Source: CAYRZF01 sp964428805 (lineage in GTDB: Bacteria > Methylomirabilota > Methylomirabilia > Rokubacteriales > CSP1-6). Taken from it: 13,052 bases of DNA. The translations under genes and the position numbers were made by a program. How positions within the stretch are numbered: the stretch's first letter is position 1; each line of letters begins with the position of its first letter. The stretch lies in assembly GCA_964428805.1 (NCBI GenBank), contig CAYRZF010000060.1:1-13052 (forward strand), in the 5' to 3' direction. Of this stretch, positions 6,047-13,052 are shown in pieces. Below the pieces are notes generated by a model. It was not told where the DNA came from. It searched no databases and saw nothing but the letters and a program-made list of their open reading frames with translations.

Positions 6047-6978
6047 GCGGGGGTTCGATTCGAGTCGGCACGCGAGAGAGCCCCCTGGCGCTCCGTCAAG
6101 CGGCCTTCGTGGCCGATCGCTTACGAGAAGTGGTCCCCGACCGGGCGGTGGAACTTGTCCCCATGAAAACGTCGGGGGACCGACTGGCGCAGGTCTCCCT
6201 CGGAGATCTCGGAGGGAAGGGGCTCTTCGTCAAGGAGCTGGAGGAGGCGCTGCTCGAGGGGCGCGTGGATCTGGCAGTCCACAGCCTGAAGGACCTGCCC
6301 GCCACGCTCCCCGACGCGCTGTGCCTGGCGGCGTTCCCCCCACGCGCCGACCCTCGGGATGTCCTCGTGAGCCGGACGGGTGGTGGAATCTCCGACCTTC
6401 CCGGTGGCGCCGCGGTGGGAACGTCGAGTCTCCGCCGCCGCGCGCTCCTGCTTTCACTCAGGCCCGACCTCAAGATCGAGATGATCCGCGGGAACGTGGA
6501 CACCCGTCTTAGAAAGCTCTCCGACGGTGTGTATGACGCCATTGTCATTGCCGCGGCCGGGCTCCAGCGGCTGGGCCTCGAGTTGGGAAACGCGCGCCCC
6601 CTGGACCCGGACCAGTTCATCCCCGCCGTGGGACAGGGCATCCTCGCAGTGGAGGCGCGTGCCAACGATCGGCGCCTTCTCGAGCTCCTGAGACCGCTCG
6701 ACCACCCTGAGACGCGACGCCAGGCGGAGGCGGAGCGCGCCTTTCTCCGCCACCTCGGCGCCAGCTGTCATACCCCCGTGGCCGGCCACGCGCGGCTCGT
6801 CAACGGAGAGTTGATCCTCACCGGTCTCGTGGCGAGCCCCGACGGGCGGCACGTCCTGCGTGGGCAGACCACGGGTGTTCCCACCAACGCAGAGCTGATC
6901 GGCCAGAAGCTGGCGGAGGAGCTCATGGCCAGGGGTGCCAGGGCCATCCTCGGGGCGAGCGCCAGGGAGGTGACATGA
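6043..6978 (+). CDS. hemC: Porphobilinogen deaminase / hydroxymethylbilane synthase (HemC)
   Basis: HemC joins four porphobilinogen molecules into the linear tetrapyrrole hydroxymethylbilane, using a covalently attached dipyrromethane cofactor. The 311-residue protein opens with IRVGTRESPLAL at 6-17. It keeps the catalytic Asp84 in VHSLKDLP and the cofactor-attachment Cys242 in LGASCHTPV; both sit at the same numbers as in E. coli HemC. Also present are GTSSLRRRA at 126-134 and RGNVDTRLRKL at 149-159. It overlaps hemA and hemD by 4 nt each, so translation is likely coupled through the operon. Nothing unusual is seen. Confidence 0.97.
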   Translation: MSGGSIRVGTRESPLALRQAAFVADRLREVVPDRAVELVPMKTSGDRLAQVSLGDLGGKGLFVKELEEALLEGRVDLAVHSLKDLPATLPDALCLAAFPPRADPRDVLVSRTGGGISDLPGGAAVGTSSLRRRALLLSLRPDLKIEMIRGNVDTRLRKLSDGVYDAIVIAAAGLQRLGLELGNARPLDPDQFIPAVGQGILAVEARANDRRLLELLRPLDHPETRRQAEAERAFLRHLGASCHTPVAGHARLVNGELILTGLVASPDGRHVLRGQTTGVPTNAELIGQKLAEELMARGARAILGASAREVT

Positions 6979-7790
6979 CCGTTCGCGCGGGCACTCGTTC
7001 GCTTCCCCTTTCCGGCAAGCGGATTGTGATCACCCGCGCCCGGGAACAGGCGGGCCCCTTCCGGCGCCTTCTGGAGCAGGCCGGGGCGGAGGTGCTCGAG
7101 GTCCCCACGATTCGAATCGAACCTCCCGACTCGTGGGAGCCGCTGGACCGCGCGCTCGCGGAGCTTGAGCAGTTCCGGTGGGTCGTATTTACGAGCGTGA
7201 ATGGAGTGCAGAGGGTCCGCCAACGTTTCTCGGGCAAGCGGGGAGACCTCCGTGCCCTCAGCGGCGCTCGGGTGGCTGCCATTGGACCGGCCACGGCGGC
7301 GGCGCTCCAAGAGTGGGGGATCGTGCCGGAGCTGGTTCCGGACGAGTACCGCGCTGAGGGACTGGCGGATCGCCTCCGCGGGCTGATCCGCCCGGGCGAT
7401 CGGGTGCTCCTGCCGCGCGCGGCGGAGACTCGGGATCTCCTGGTGAGGGAACTGGAGCGCCTGGAAGCCCGGGTGACGGAGGTACCGGCCTACCGGACTC
7501 GGCCGGTGAAAGCAGGCGCCGCCGCGTTGCGCAGGGCCCTGGGGGCCCGCCAGGTGGACGTGCTGACCTTCACCAGCTCTTCCACGGTCCGGAACTGTGC
7601 GACCATGTTCTCGGAAGGGGAGCGTCACGCGCTGCTCGGGGATGTGGTCGTGGCATGTATCGGACCCATCACGGCCGACACCGCCGCCGAATTCGGCTTG
7701 CGAACCCGGATCATGCCGTCCGAGTACACGATCCCAGCGCTCGCCCGCGCCATCATCGAGTATTATGAAAGCAGAAAAGGAGCCGCATGA
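6975..7790 (+). CDS. hemD: Uroporphyrinogen-III synthase (HemD)
   Basis: HemD cyclises hydroxymethylbilane with inversion of ring D to uroporphyrinogen III. The family is poorly conserved, but this 271-residue protein shows its two-domain signature. These are GKRIVITRAREQAG at 14-27, WVVFTSVNGV at 69-78, VAAIGPATAAAL at about 100-111, VLLPRA in the middle, and FTSSSTVRN then ACIGPITADTAAEFGL in the C-terminal part, with EYTIPAL near the end. It is a stand-alone HemD, not fused to the methyltransferase CobA/SumT. The ATG at 6975 overlaps the hemC stop (ATGA) and has AGGGAGG at 6964-6970. Position between hemC and hemB supports the call. Confidence 0.95.
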   Translation: MTVRAGTRSLPLSGKRIVITRAREQAGPFRRLLEQAGAEVLEVPTIRIEPPDSWEPLDRALAELEQFRWVVFTSVNGVQRVRQRFSGKRGDLRALSGARVAAIGPATAAALQEWGIVPELVPDEYRAEGLADRLRGLIRPGDRVLLPRAAETRDLLVRELERLEARVTEVPAYRTRPVKAGAAALRRALGARQVDVLTFTSSSTVRNCATMFSEGERHALLGDVVVACIGPITADTAAEFGLRTRIMPSEYTIPALARAIIEYYESRKGAA

Positions 7791-8776
7791 TGCCGTACCC
7801 GGTCTTCCGTCCGCGACGACTCCGTGAGTCCCCGCTGCTAAGGAAGATGATCCGTGAGACCACGCTCCGCGTGGACGACCTGATTTACCCGCTCTTCGCC
7901 GTGCACGGGCGCGGTGTCCGCGAGCCGATCTCCTCGATGCCCGGCCAGTATCGCCTGTCCGTGGACGAGCTCGTCAAGGAGGCGAAAGACGCGGCGGGGA
8001 TGGCGATCCCGGCGGTGCTCCTCTTCGGGGTGCCCAAGGAAAAAGATCCACGGGGATCGGAGGCGTATGCGGAGGCCGGCATAGTTCAGCAGGCGATTCG
8101 CGCCGTGAAGGACACCATCCCGGACCTCCTCGTGATCACCGACGTTTGCCTCTGCCAGTACACGAGCCACGGTCACTGCGGGGTCGTCGAGGACGGAAGG
8201 GTCAAGAACGACCCAACCCTGGACCTCCTCGCGCGGACCGCCGTGTCCCACGTGGAGGCGGGCGCCGACATGGTCGCCCCGTCCGACATGATGGACGGGC
8301 GCGTCGCAGCGATCCGAGAGGCCCTGGACGAGGCGGGTTTTCAGGAGAGCCCGATCATGGCCTACTCAGCCAAGTACGCGTCGAGCTTCTACGGTCCCTT
8401 CAGAGAGGCCGCGGAATCGGCCCCCCAGTTCGGCGACCGCCGTTCCTACCAGATGGACCCCGGCAACGTCATGGAGGCCATGCGGGAGGTGGGGCTGGAC
8501 ATTGACGAGGGGGCCGACATCGTCATGGTCAAGCCGGCGCTGCCCTACCTGGACGTGATCGCGCGCGTGAAGGGTGAGTTCGGCATGCCCGTCGCCGCCT
8601 ATTCGGTCTCCGGCGAGTACGCGATGATCAAGGCCGCCGGGCGGCTCGGCTGGCTCGACGAGGAGCGGGCGATGATGGAGGCTCTCGTCTCCATTCGCCG
8701 CGCCGGGGCCGACCTCGTCATCACGTATTTTGCCAAGGATGCGGCGCGACTCCTTGAGCGCGGCGCCCTGCCTTGA
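7787..8776 (+). CDS. hemB: Delta-aminolevulinic acid dehydratase / porphobilinogen synthase (HemB)
   Basis: HemB condenses two 5-aminolevulinate molecules into porphobilinogen. The 329-residue protein has the two Schiff-base lysines: K196 in MAYSAKYASSFYGPF and K249 in MVKPALPYLD. C121, C123 and C131 in DVCLCQYTSHGHCG form the active-site zinc triad, so this is the zinc-dependent rather than the magnesium-only type. The ATG at 7787 overlaps the hemD stop (ATGA). A second ATG at 7790 immediately follows and is better spaced (7 nt) from AAAAGGAG at 7775-7782, so either Met may be used. The stop region overlaps the -35 box of the next promoter. This is the last gene of the 4-nt-overlap series. 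Confidence 0.97.
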   Translation: MMPYPVFRPRRLRESPLLRKMIRETTLRVDDLIYPLFAVHGRGVREPISSMPGQYRLSVDELVKEAKDAAGMAIPAVLLFGVPKEKDPRGSEAYAEAGIVQQAIRAVKDTIPDLLVITDVCLCQYTSHGHCGVVEDGRVKNDPTLDLLARTAVSHVEAGADMVAPSDMMDGRVAAIREALDEAGFQESPIMAYSAKYASSFYGPFREAAESAPQFGDRRSYQMDPGNVMEAMREVGLDIDEGADIVMVKPALPYLDVIARVKGEFGMPVAAYSVSGEYAMIKAAGRLGWLDEERAMMEALVSIRRAGADLVITYFAKDAARLLERGALP

Positions 8777-8802
8777 CACGCGAAAACGGCAGGCGGTAGA
8801 GT
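8773..8802 (+). promoter_or_regulatory. Sigma70-type promoter of the rrf2-cysK-cysO-mec-hemL operon
   Basis: A perfect TTGACA (8773-8778) overlaps the hemB stop codon. After an 18-nt spacer comes TAGAGT (8797-8802), four of six to the -10 consensus. Transcription would start near 8808-8811, 25 nt before the ATG at 8834. This shows that the GTG at 8801 is not the regulator's start. Confidence 0.6.
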
Positions 8803-8816
8803 GGGGGGCGCCCCAC
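8801..8816 (+). promoter_or_regulatory. Inverted repeat at the rrf2 promoter, possible operator
   Basis: GTGGGG (8801-8806) and CCCCAC (8811-8816) form a perfect 6-bp inverted repeat around GGCG, covering the end of the -10 box and the predicted start point. A binding site there would block transcription. Autoregulation by the Rrf2 protein encoded just downstream is an inference; a GC-rich repeat could also be chance. Confidence 0.35.
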
Positions 8817-8833
8817 CACCGCGTAACGGCCGG

Positions 8834-9280
8834 ATGCGGATCTCGGCGAAGGGCGAATACGCCATCAAGGCGATGCTGGATCTGGCCCTGCACTACGACC
8901 GGGGACTGATCCCGATCCAGGAAATCGCCGAGCGTCAGGGGATTCCCCAGCGCTATCTCGAGCAGGTCCTGCTGCTCCTCAAGCGCGCGGGCTTCCTCCA
9001 ATCGAAGCGCGGCTCAGCCGGCGGGTATCATCTGATGCGGCCCCCCCACGACATCACCGTCGGCGCGGTGTTACGCGCTATGGAAGGGTCGCTGGAACAG
9101 GGCGAGTCCGGGCGGCGGCCCGGACGGCGTTCGGCGTCGGATCACGGGAGAGACCTGGAGGAGCTCTGGGGCGAGATCACCGCCGCGGTCTCCGGCGTGG
9201 TCGACCGCGTTTCGTTCGCCGACCTTTGCCGACGGGTGGAGCAACGACGGAGCGCGGCGCGCCCGATGTATCACATTTAA
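8834..9280 (+). CDS. Rrf2-family transcriptional regulator (CymR-like)
   Basis: A 148-residue winged-helix regulator. The Rrf2 signature is clear: MRISAKGEYAIKAMLDLA at the start, IQEIAERQGIPQRYLEQVL at 28-46 as the DNA-recognition region, and LLKRAGFLQSKRGSAGGY at 48-65 as the wing. The three Cys residues that bind Fe-S in IscR are absent; the only Cys is C132 near the end. This makes it more like CymR, the cysteine-metabolism repressor of Bacillus and Staphylococcus, which works in complex with CysK. The gene directly precedes cysK, which supports such a role. The protein ends in PMYHI, with a C-terminal Ile (see findings). The ATG at 8834 is chosen over GTG 8801 because it matches the family N-terminus and lies downstream of the predicted transcription start. 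Confidence 0.9.
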   Translation: MRISAKGEYAIKAMLDLALHYDRGLIPIQEIAERQGIPQRYLEQVLLLLKRAGFLQSKRGSAGGYHLMRPPHDITVGAVLRAMEGSLEQGESGRRPGRRSASDHGRDLEELWGEITAAVSGVVDRVSFADLCRRVEQRRSAARPMYHI

Positions 9281-9322
9281 TTTTTTCCCATGAACCACGA
9301 CACCCCGATAGGAAAGAGCGCC

Positions 9323-10267
9323 ATGGCTCAACGCCGAACGGAAGCCTTCGGGCGGCCCAAGATTGCCGCGTCCGTGTTGGAGCTGGTCGGAAACACCCCG
9401 CTGGTGCGCCTGAACCGACTCCCCGAGGCGGGGGGCGCCACGGTACTTGCGAAGGTCGAGTCGCTGAACCCTGGTGGAAGCGTGAAGGATCGCATCGCCG
9501 TCAGCATGATCGAGGACGCCGAGCGCCGCGGGCTCCTGAAGCCGGGCTCCACCATCGTCGAGCCCACCAGCGGAAACACCGGGATTGGCCTGGCCATCGT
9601 GGCGGCGGTGCGAGGCTACCGGCTGATCCTCACCATGCCCGACGACATGAGCGTTGAGCGCCAGCGGCTCCTCTCCCGGCTCGGTGCCGAGCTTCACCTG
9701 ACGCCGGCCATCGAGGGGATGACCGGTGCGGTTTACGCGGCGCAGGAGCTCTTGCGTGAGCACCCGGACTACTTCATGCCCCAGCAGTTCGAAAACCCGG
9801 CCAACCCCGAGATCCACCGACGCACCACGGCGCTCGAGATCCTGGACGCCACGCGAGGCCGGCTGAACGCCTTCGTGGCGGGGATCGGAACGGGCGGGAC
9901 GATTACGGGGGTCGGGGAGGTGCTGAAGGAGAAAGTGCCGGGGGTCCGGATCGTGGGGGTGGAGCCGGCGAGGTCGCCCGTGCTGTCTGGCGGAAAAGGC
10001 CGCCCGCACGCGATCCAGGGGATCGGAGCGTCCTTCGTCCCGGGGGTCCTGAACATCAAGCTGCTAGACGAGATCATCCAGGTCCGCGATGAGGATGCCA
10101 TCACCGCGGCCAGCCGGCTGATCCGGGAGGAAGGATTGCTGGTGGGAATCTCGGCGGGTGCGGCCGTCTTTGCGGCCTGTCAGGTGGCAGCGCGGCTTCC
10201 CGCGGAGCAGGTCGTCGTGACCGTTCTTCCCGACACCGGCGAGCGCTACCTCAGCCTGACGTTTTAG
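9323..10267 (+). CDS. cysK: Cysteine synthase (CysK type, PLP-dependent)
   Basis: A fold-type II PLP enzyme that replaces the O-acetyl or O-phospho group of an activated serine with sulfide, or with a protein-bound thiocarboxylate. The 314-residue protein has VGNTPLVRL at 22-30, the PLP lysine K55 in NPGGSVKDR, the substrate loop PTSGNTG at 81-87, the phosphate-binding GTGGT at 189-193, and LPDTGERYLS near the end. The compact C-terminus resembles CysK more than mycobacterial CysM. ATG 9323 is preferred over ATG 9290 because AGGAAAG (9310-9316) lies 6 nt upstream, while 9290 follows a pyrimidine run with no ribosome site. The downstream sulfur carrier and JAMM peptidase suggest the carrier may be a sulfur donor, as in the CysM-CysO-Mec system of Mycobacterium tuberculosis. 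Confidence 0.95.
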   Translation: MAQRRTEAFGRPKIAASVLELVGNTPLVRLNRLPEAGGATVLAKVESLNPGGSVKDRIAVSMIEDAERRGLLKPGSTIVEPTSGNTGIGLAIVAAVRGYRLILTMPDDMSVERQRLLSRLGAELHLTPAIEGMTGAVYAAQELLREHPDYFMPQQFENPANPEIHRRTTALEILDATRGRLNAFVAGIGTGGTITGVGEVLKEKVPGVRIVGVEPARSPVLSGGKGRPHAIQGIGASFVPGVLNIKLLDEIIQVRDEDAITAASRLIREEGLLVGISAGAAVFAACQVAARLPAEQVVVTVLPDTGERYLSLTF

Positions 10268-10302
10268 CGGGTGCGCGGGACCGCTGCGAGGGAGGTTTCT
10301 CT

Positions 10303-10581
10303 ATGGCCGTGCAGGTGTACATTCCCACACCGTTCCGACGGGCGACAAACAACAAAGACAAGATCGAGGTGGAGGCTCCGGACGTCCGCCGGCTGCTGGA
10401 TCAGCTCGAGGCCGACTTCAGTGGCCTGAAGGGTCTCGTCAGAAACGAGCGCGGCGAGGTGCACCATCACGTGAACATCTACGTGAACAGTGAGGCCATC
10501 GAGGCCCTGGAGGGCCTGGCGACGCCGCTCAAGGACGGTGACGAGGTCGCCATTATCCCGGCGCTGGCCGGAGGGCGATGA
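10303..10581 (+). CDS. cysO: CysO-like MoaD/ThiS-family sulfur carrier protein
   Basis: A 92-residue ubiquitin-fold sulfur carrier. The middle motif VNIYVN at 57-62 and the end GLATPLKDGDEVAIIPALAGG follow M. tuberculosis CysO closely. In this family the C-terminal Gly is converted to a thiocarboxylate, which then delivers sulfur for cysteine synthesis. Here one extra residue follows the di-glycine: the protein ends GGR, so the reactive Gly would have to be exposed by removal of Arg92. A strong AGGGAGG (10289-10295) lies 7 nt before the ATG. The gene sits between cysK and the JAMM peptidase and overlaps the latter by 4 nt (ATGA). A role in thiamine or molybdopterin synthesis is less likely because no thi or moa genes are near. 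Confidence 0.88.
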   Translation: MAVQVYIPTPFRRATNNKDKIEVEAPDVRRLLDQLEADFSGLKGLVRNERGEVHHHVNIYVNSEAIEALEGLATPLKDGDEVAIIPALAGGR

Positions 10582-11039
10582 TCCTCAGCCGGGAGGAGTT
10601 CGAGCGAATCCGGATCCAGGCTGAGAACGAATACCCGTCAGAGTGCTGCGGGGTGGTGCTCGAAAAGGACGGGTATCCCGCCGAGCGCCTCCTGTTCCCC
10701 TGCCGCAACGTCCAGGACGAGCTCCACGCCAAGGACCCGGCTCGCTATCCGCGCGGCGCGCGGACCGCCTATCACGTGGACCCCAAGGACCTGCTGAGGA
10801 TCGGCCACCTGGAGAGCGATGGATACCGCCTCCGGGTGATCTACCATTCCCACATCGATGCGGGCGCGTACTTTTCCGAGACCGACAAGCAGAACGCGCT
10901 GGTACATGGCGAGCCCGCGTATCCGGAGGTGACCCACGTCGTCCTATCGGTCGTGGAAGGCAAGGCGGCAGGTGGCGCAGCCTTCGCCTGGAATTCCGAG
11001 AAGCGTGAGTTCGTCCCGCTTGAGTTCTCAAGGCGCTGA
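10578..11039 (+). CDS. mec: Mec-like JAMM/MPN+ metallopeptidase
   Basis: A 153-residue zinc peptidase of the JAB1/MPN/Mov34 type. The full JAMM signature is present: E22 in PSECCGVV, then H90-S-H92-x7-S100-x2-D103. In M. tuberculosis, Mec hydrolyses the CysO-cysteine adduct to release cysteine and regenerate the carrier. In the Pseudomonas Qbs system a related peptidase trims residues after the carrier's di-glycine. Either activity would suit the GGR tail of the upstream carrier. The ATG at 10578 overlaps the carrier stop by 4 nt, and hemL begins 1 nt after the stop, so it is within one operon. No signal peptide or membrane segment is seen; it should be cytoplasmic. Confidence 0.92.
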   Translation: MILSREEFERIRIQAENEYPSECCGVVLEKDGYPAERLLFPCRNVQDELHAKDPARYPRGARTAYHVDPKDLLRIGHLESDGYRLRVIYHSHIDAGAYFSETDKQNALVHGEPAYPEVTHVVLSVVEGKAAGGAAFAWNSEKREFVPLEFSRR

Positions 11040-11040
11040 C

Positions 11041-12318
<1,278 letters not shown>

Positions 12319-12351
12319 CCCGGACGAGCCCCGCCTCCCGGGACAACGCTA

Positions 12352-12381
12352 TTGACGGCCGGGGAGACCGGGTGATAGGAT
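12352..12381 (+). promoter_or_regulatory. Candidate promoter for the alternative complex III operon
   Basis: TTGACG (12352-12357), an 18-nt spacer and TAGGAT (12376-12381), preceded by TG at 12373-12374 as in an extended -10 element. The predicted start near 12388 leaves a leader of about 88 nt. The leader contains an inverted repeat, GGAGTC (12399-12404) and GACTCC (12414-12419). A second TTGACA at 12422-12427 has no good partner -10 box. Confidence 0.45.
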
Positions 12382-12475
12382 TCACAAGGTTTCGGCCTGG
12401 AGTCACCCCTTCCGACTCCGTTTGACAGCGGCACTCACGTTCGGCTTCGTCGGTCCAGGGAGCGTGTAAAGCGAG

Positions 12476-13052
12476 ATGAGGACACGGGTGGGCGTCGGCG
12501 TTCTCGCCCTCGCGCTCCTCGCCATCCTCGGCGCCGTCGCCCATTCCACGCGAGGCCAGGCAGCCGTGCCGGTCCAGCCCATCGCCTTCAGCCACCAGAT
12601 CCATGCCGGCCAGTACAAGATCGACTGCCAGTACTGCCACGCGGACGCACGCCGCTCTGAGTACGCCGGGTTGCCGTCGGTCGCGCGCTGCATGGGGTGC
12701 CACAAGATCACGGCCGCGGACCGACCGGAGATCCAGAAGCTGGCGGGGTTTTTCGCGCAGCAGAAACCGATCCCGTGGGTGCGCATCTTCAAGGTTCCGG
12801 AGTACGTCCACTTCCCCCACAAGCCGCACGTCCGGGTGGGGGTGACCTGCCAGACCTGCCACGGGCCCATCGAGACCATGACCGTCGTAAGCGCGAAAAC
12901 CGGCCAGAATCTCTCCAACGACCTATTAAACCTGGTGACCTTCGCGCCCTCCCCGACGCCGCTCACCATGGGCTGGTGCGTCGAATGCCACACGAGGATG
13001 AACGCCAAAGAAGGCAAGAAGGCTCCCCTGGAATGCGTGACATGCCACCACT
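12476..13052 (+). CDS. actA: ActA, pentaheme cytochrome c subunit of alternative complex III, 3' end missing
   Basis: The first 192 residues of a multiheme cytochrome c; the stop lies beyond the window. An N-terminal hydrophobic stretch at about 7-22 is a membrane anchor or signal. Five CxxCH heme sites follow at 51-55, 72-76, 125-129, 168-172 and 187-191. Candidate distal His ligands are H40 and H43 in FSHQIH, and H115 and H118 in FPHKPH. The phrases FSHQIHAGQYKIDCQYCH, PSVARCMGCH, PIPWVRIFKVP and LTMGWCVECH are typical of ActA, the subunit that relays electrons in the quinol-oxidising alternative complex III; hemes are periplasmic. If so, actB (a Fe-S/molybdopterin-like fusion) and NrfD-type actC should follow. 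ATG 12476 is the first start after an in-frame stop at 12467; only a weak ribosome site is visible. A generic cytochrome c3-family protein of another complex is the alternative. Confidence 0.87.
   Translation, partial: MRTRVGVGVLALALLAILGAVAHSTRGQAAVPVQPIAFSHQIHAGQYKIDCQYCHADARRSEYAGLPSVARCMGCHKITAADRPEIQKLAGFFAQQKPIPWVRIFKVPEYVHFPHKPHVRVGVTCQTCHGPIETMTVVSAKTGQNLSNDLLNLVTFAPSPTPLTMGWCVECHTRMNAKEGKKAPLECVTCHH

Noticed and set aside
8801..8833. Longer Rrf2 start at GTG 8801
   Set aside because: The codon overlaps the -10 box and the extra residues do not fit the family; ATG 8834 matches.
10972..11040. Longer HemL start inside mec
   Set aside because: The extra residues are the out-of-frame end of mec; GTG 11041 fits family length and gene spacing.
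12319..12342. CCCGG...CCGGG repeat after hemL as a terminator
   Set aside because: The stem is only 5 bp with a long loop and no T tract follows, so it does not qualify as an intrinsic terminator.
12422..12450. TTGACA at 12422 as the main actA promoter
   Set aside because: The -35 is perfect, but the region 17 nt downstream (CTTCGT) is a poor -10; the TTGACG/TAGGAT pair upstream is better.

Overview
This is a GC-rich bacterial chromosome segment (about two thirds G+C by eye) with every gene on the + strand. It is devoted to respiration, heme and cysteine. The mix is: a molybdenum or tungsten formate dehydrogenase with an NrfD-type membrane subunit, an alternative-oxidase-like protein, C5-pathway heme genes in a Bacillus-like order, a CysO/Mec-type sulfur-carrier cassette, and the start of an alternative complex III. 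This suits an aerobic or facultative environmental lineage such as Methylomirabilota/Rokubacteria, Acidobacteriota or a former deltaproteobacterial group. The sequence alone does not settle which.

Layout. (1) 1-1406: the 3' end of a formate-dehydrogenase-type operon, with an iron-sulfur beta subunit (cut by the window start) and an NrfD/PsrC-like membrane subunit, closed by a clear intrinsic terminator at 1431-1460. (2) 1469-3788: an AOX/PTOX-like diiron quinol oxidase gene, then fdhD and fdhE, the formate dehydrogenase maturation genes. (3) 3789-3953: an intergenic promoter region. (4) 3954-8776: ccsA/hemX-like, hemA, hemC, hemD and hemB, each overlapping the next by 4 nt. (5) 8773-12318: a new promoter starting inside the hemB stop region, then an Rrf2 regulator, cysK, a CysO-like sulfur carrier, a Mec-like JAMM peptidase and hemL. 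(6) 12319-12475: a short leader with a candidate promoter. (7) 12476 to the end: a pentaheme cytochrome c that looks like ActA, the first gene of alternative complex III.

How the genes fit together. Formate dehydrogenase would feed electrons into the quinone pool. The neighbouring alternative oxidase could pass them straight to O2 without proton pumping, while the complex III downstream offers an energy-conserving quinol-oxidising route. The hem genes run from glutamyl-tRNA to uroporphyrinogen III and would supply heme to the c-type cytochromes. The cysteine cassette between hemB and hemL supplies cysteine for Fe-S clusters and CxxCH sites and may be controlled by the adjacent Rrf2 protein.

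The most interesting points are the oxidase gene embedded between formate dehydrogenase structural and maturation genes, the Rrf2 regulator whose C-terminus ends in isoleucine beside cysK, and the cysteine cassette wedged inside the heme operon. No tRNA, rRNA, IS element, CRISPR array or phage gene was seen.
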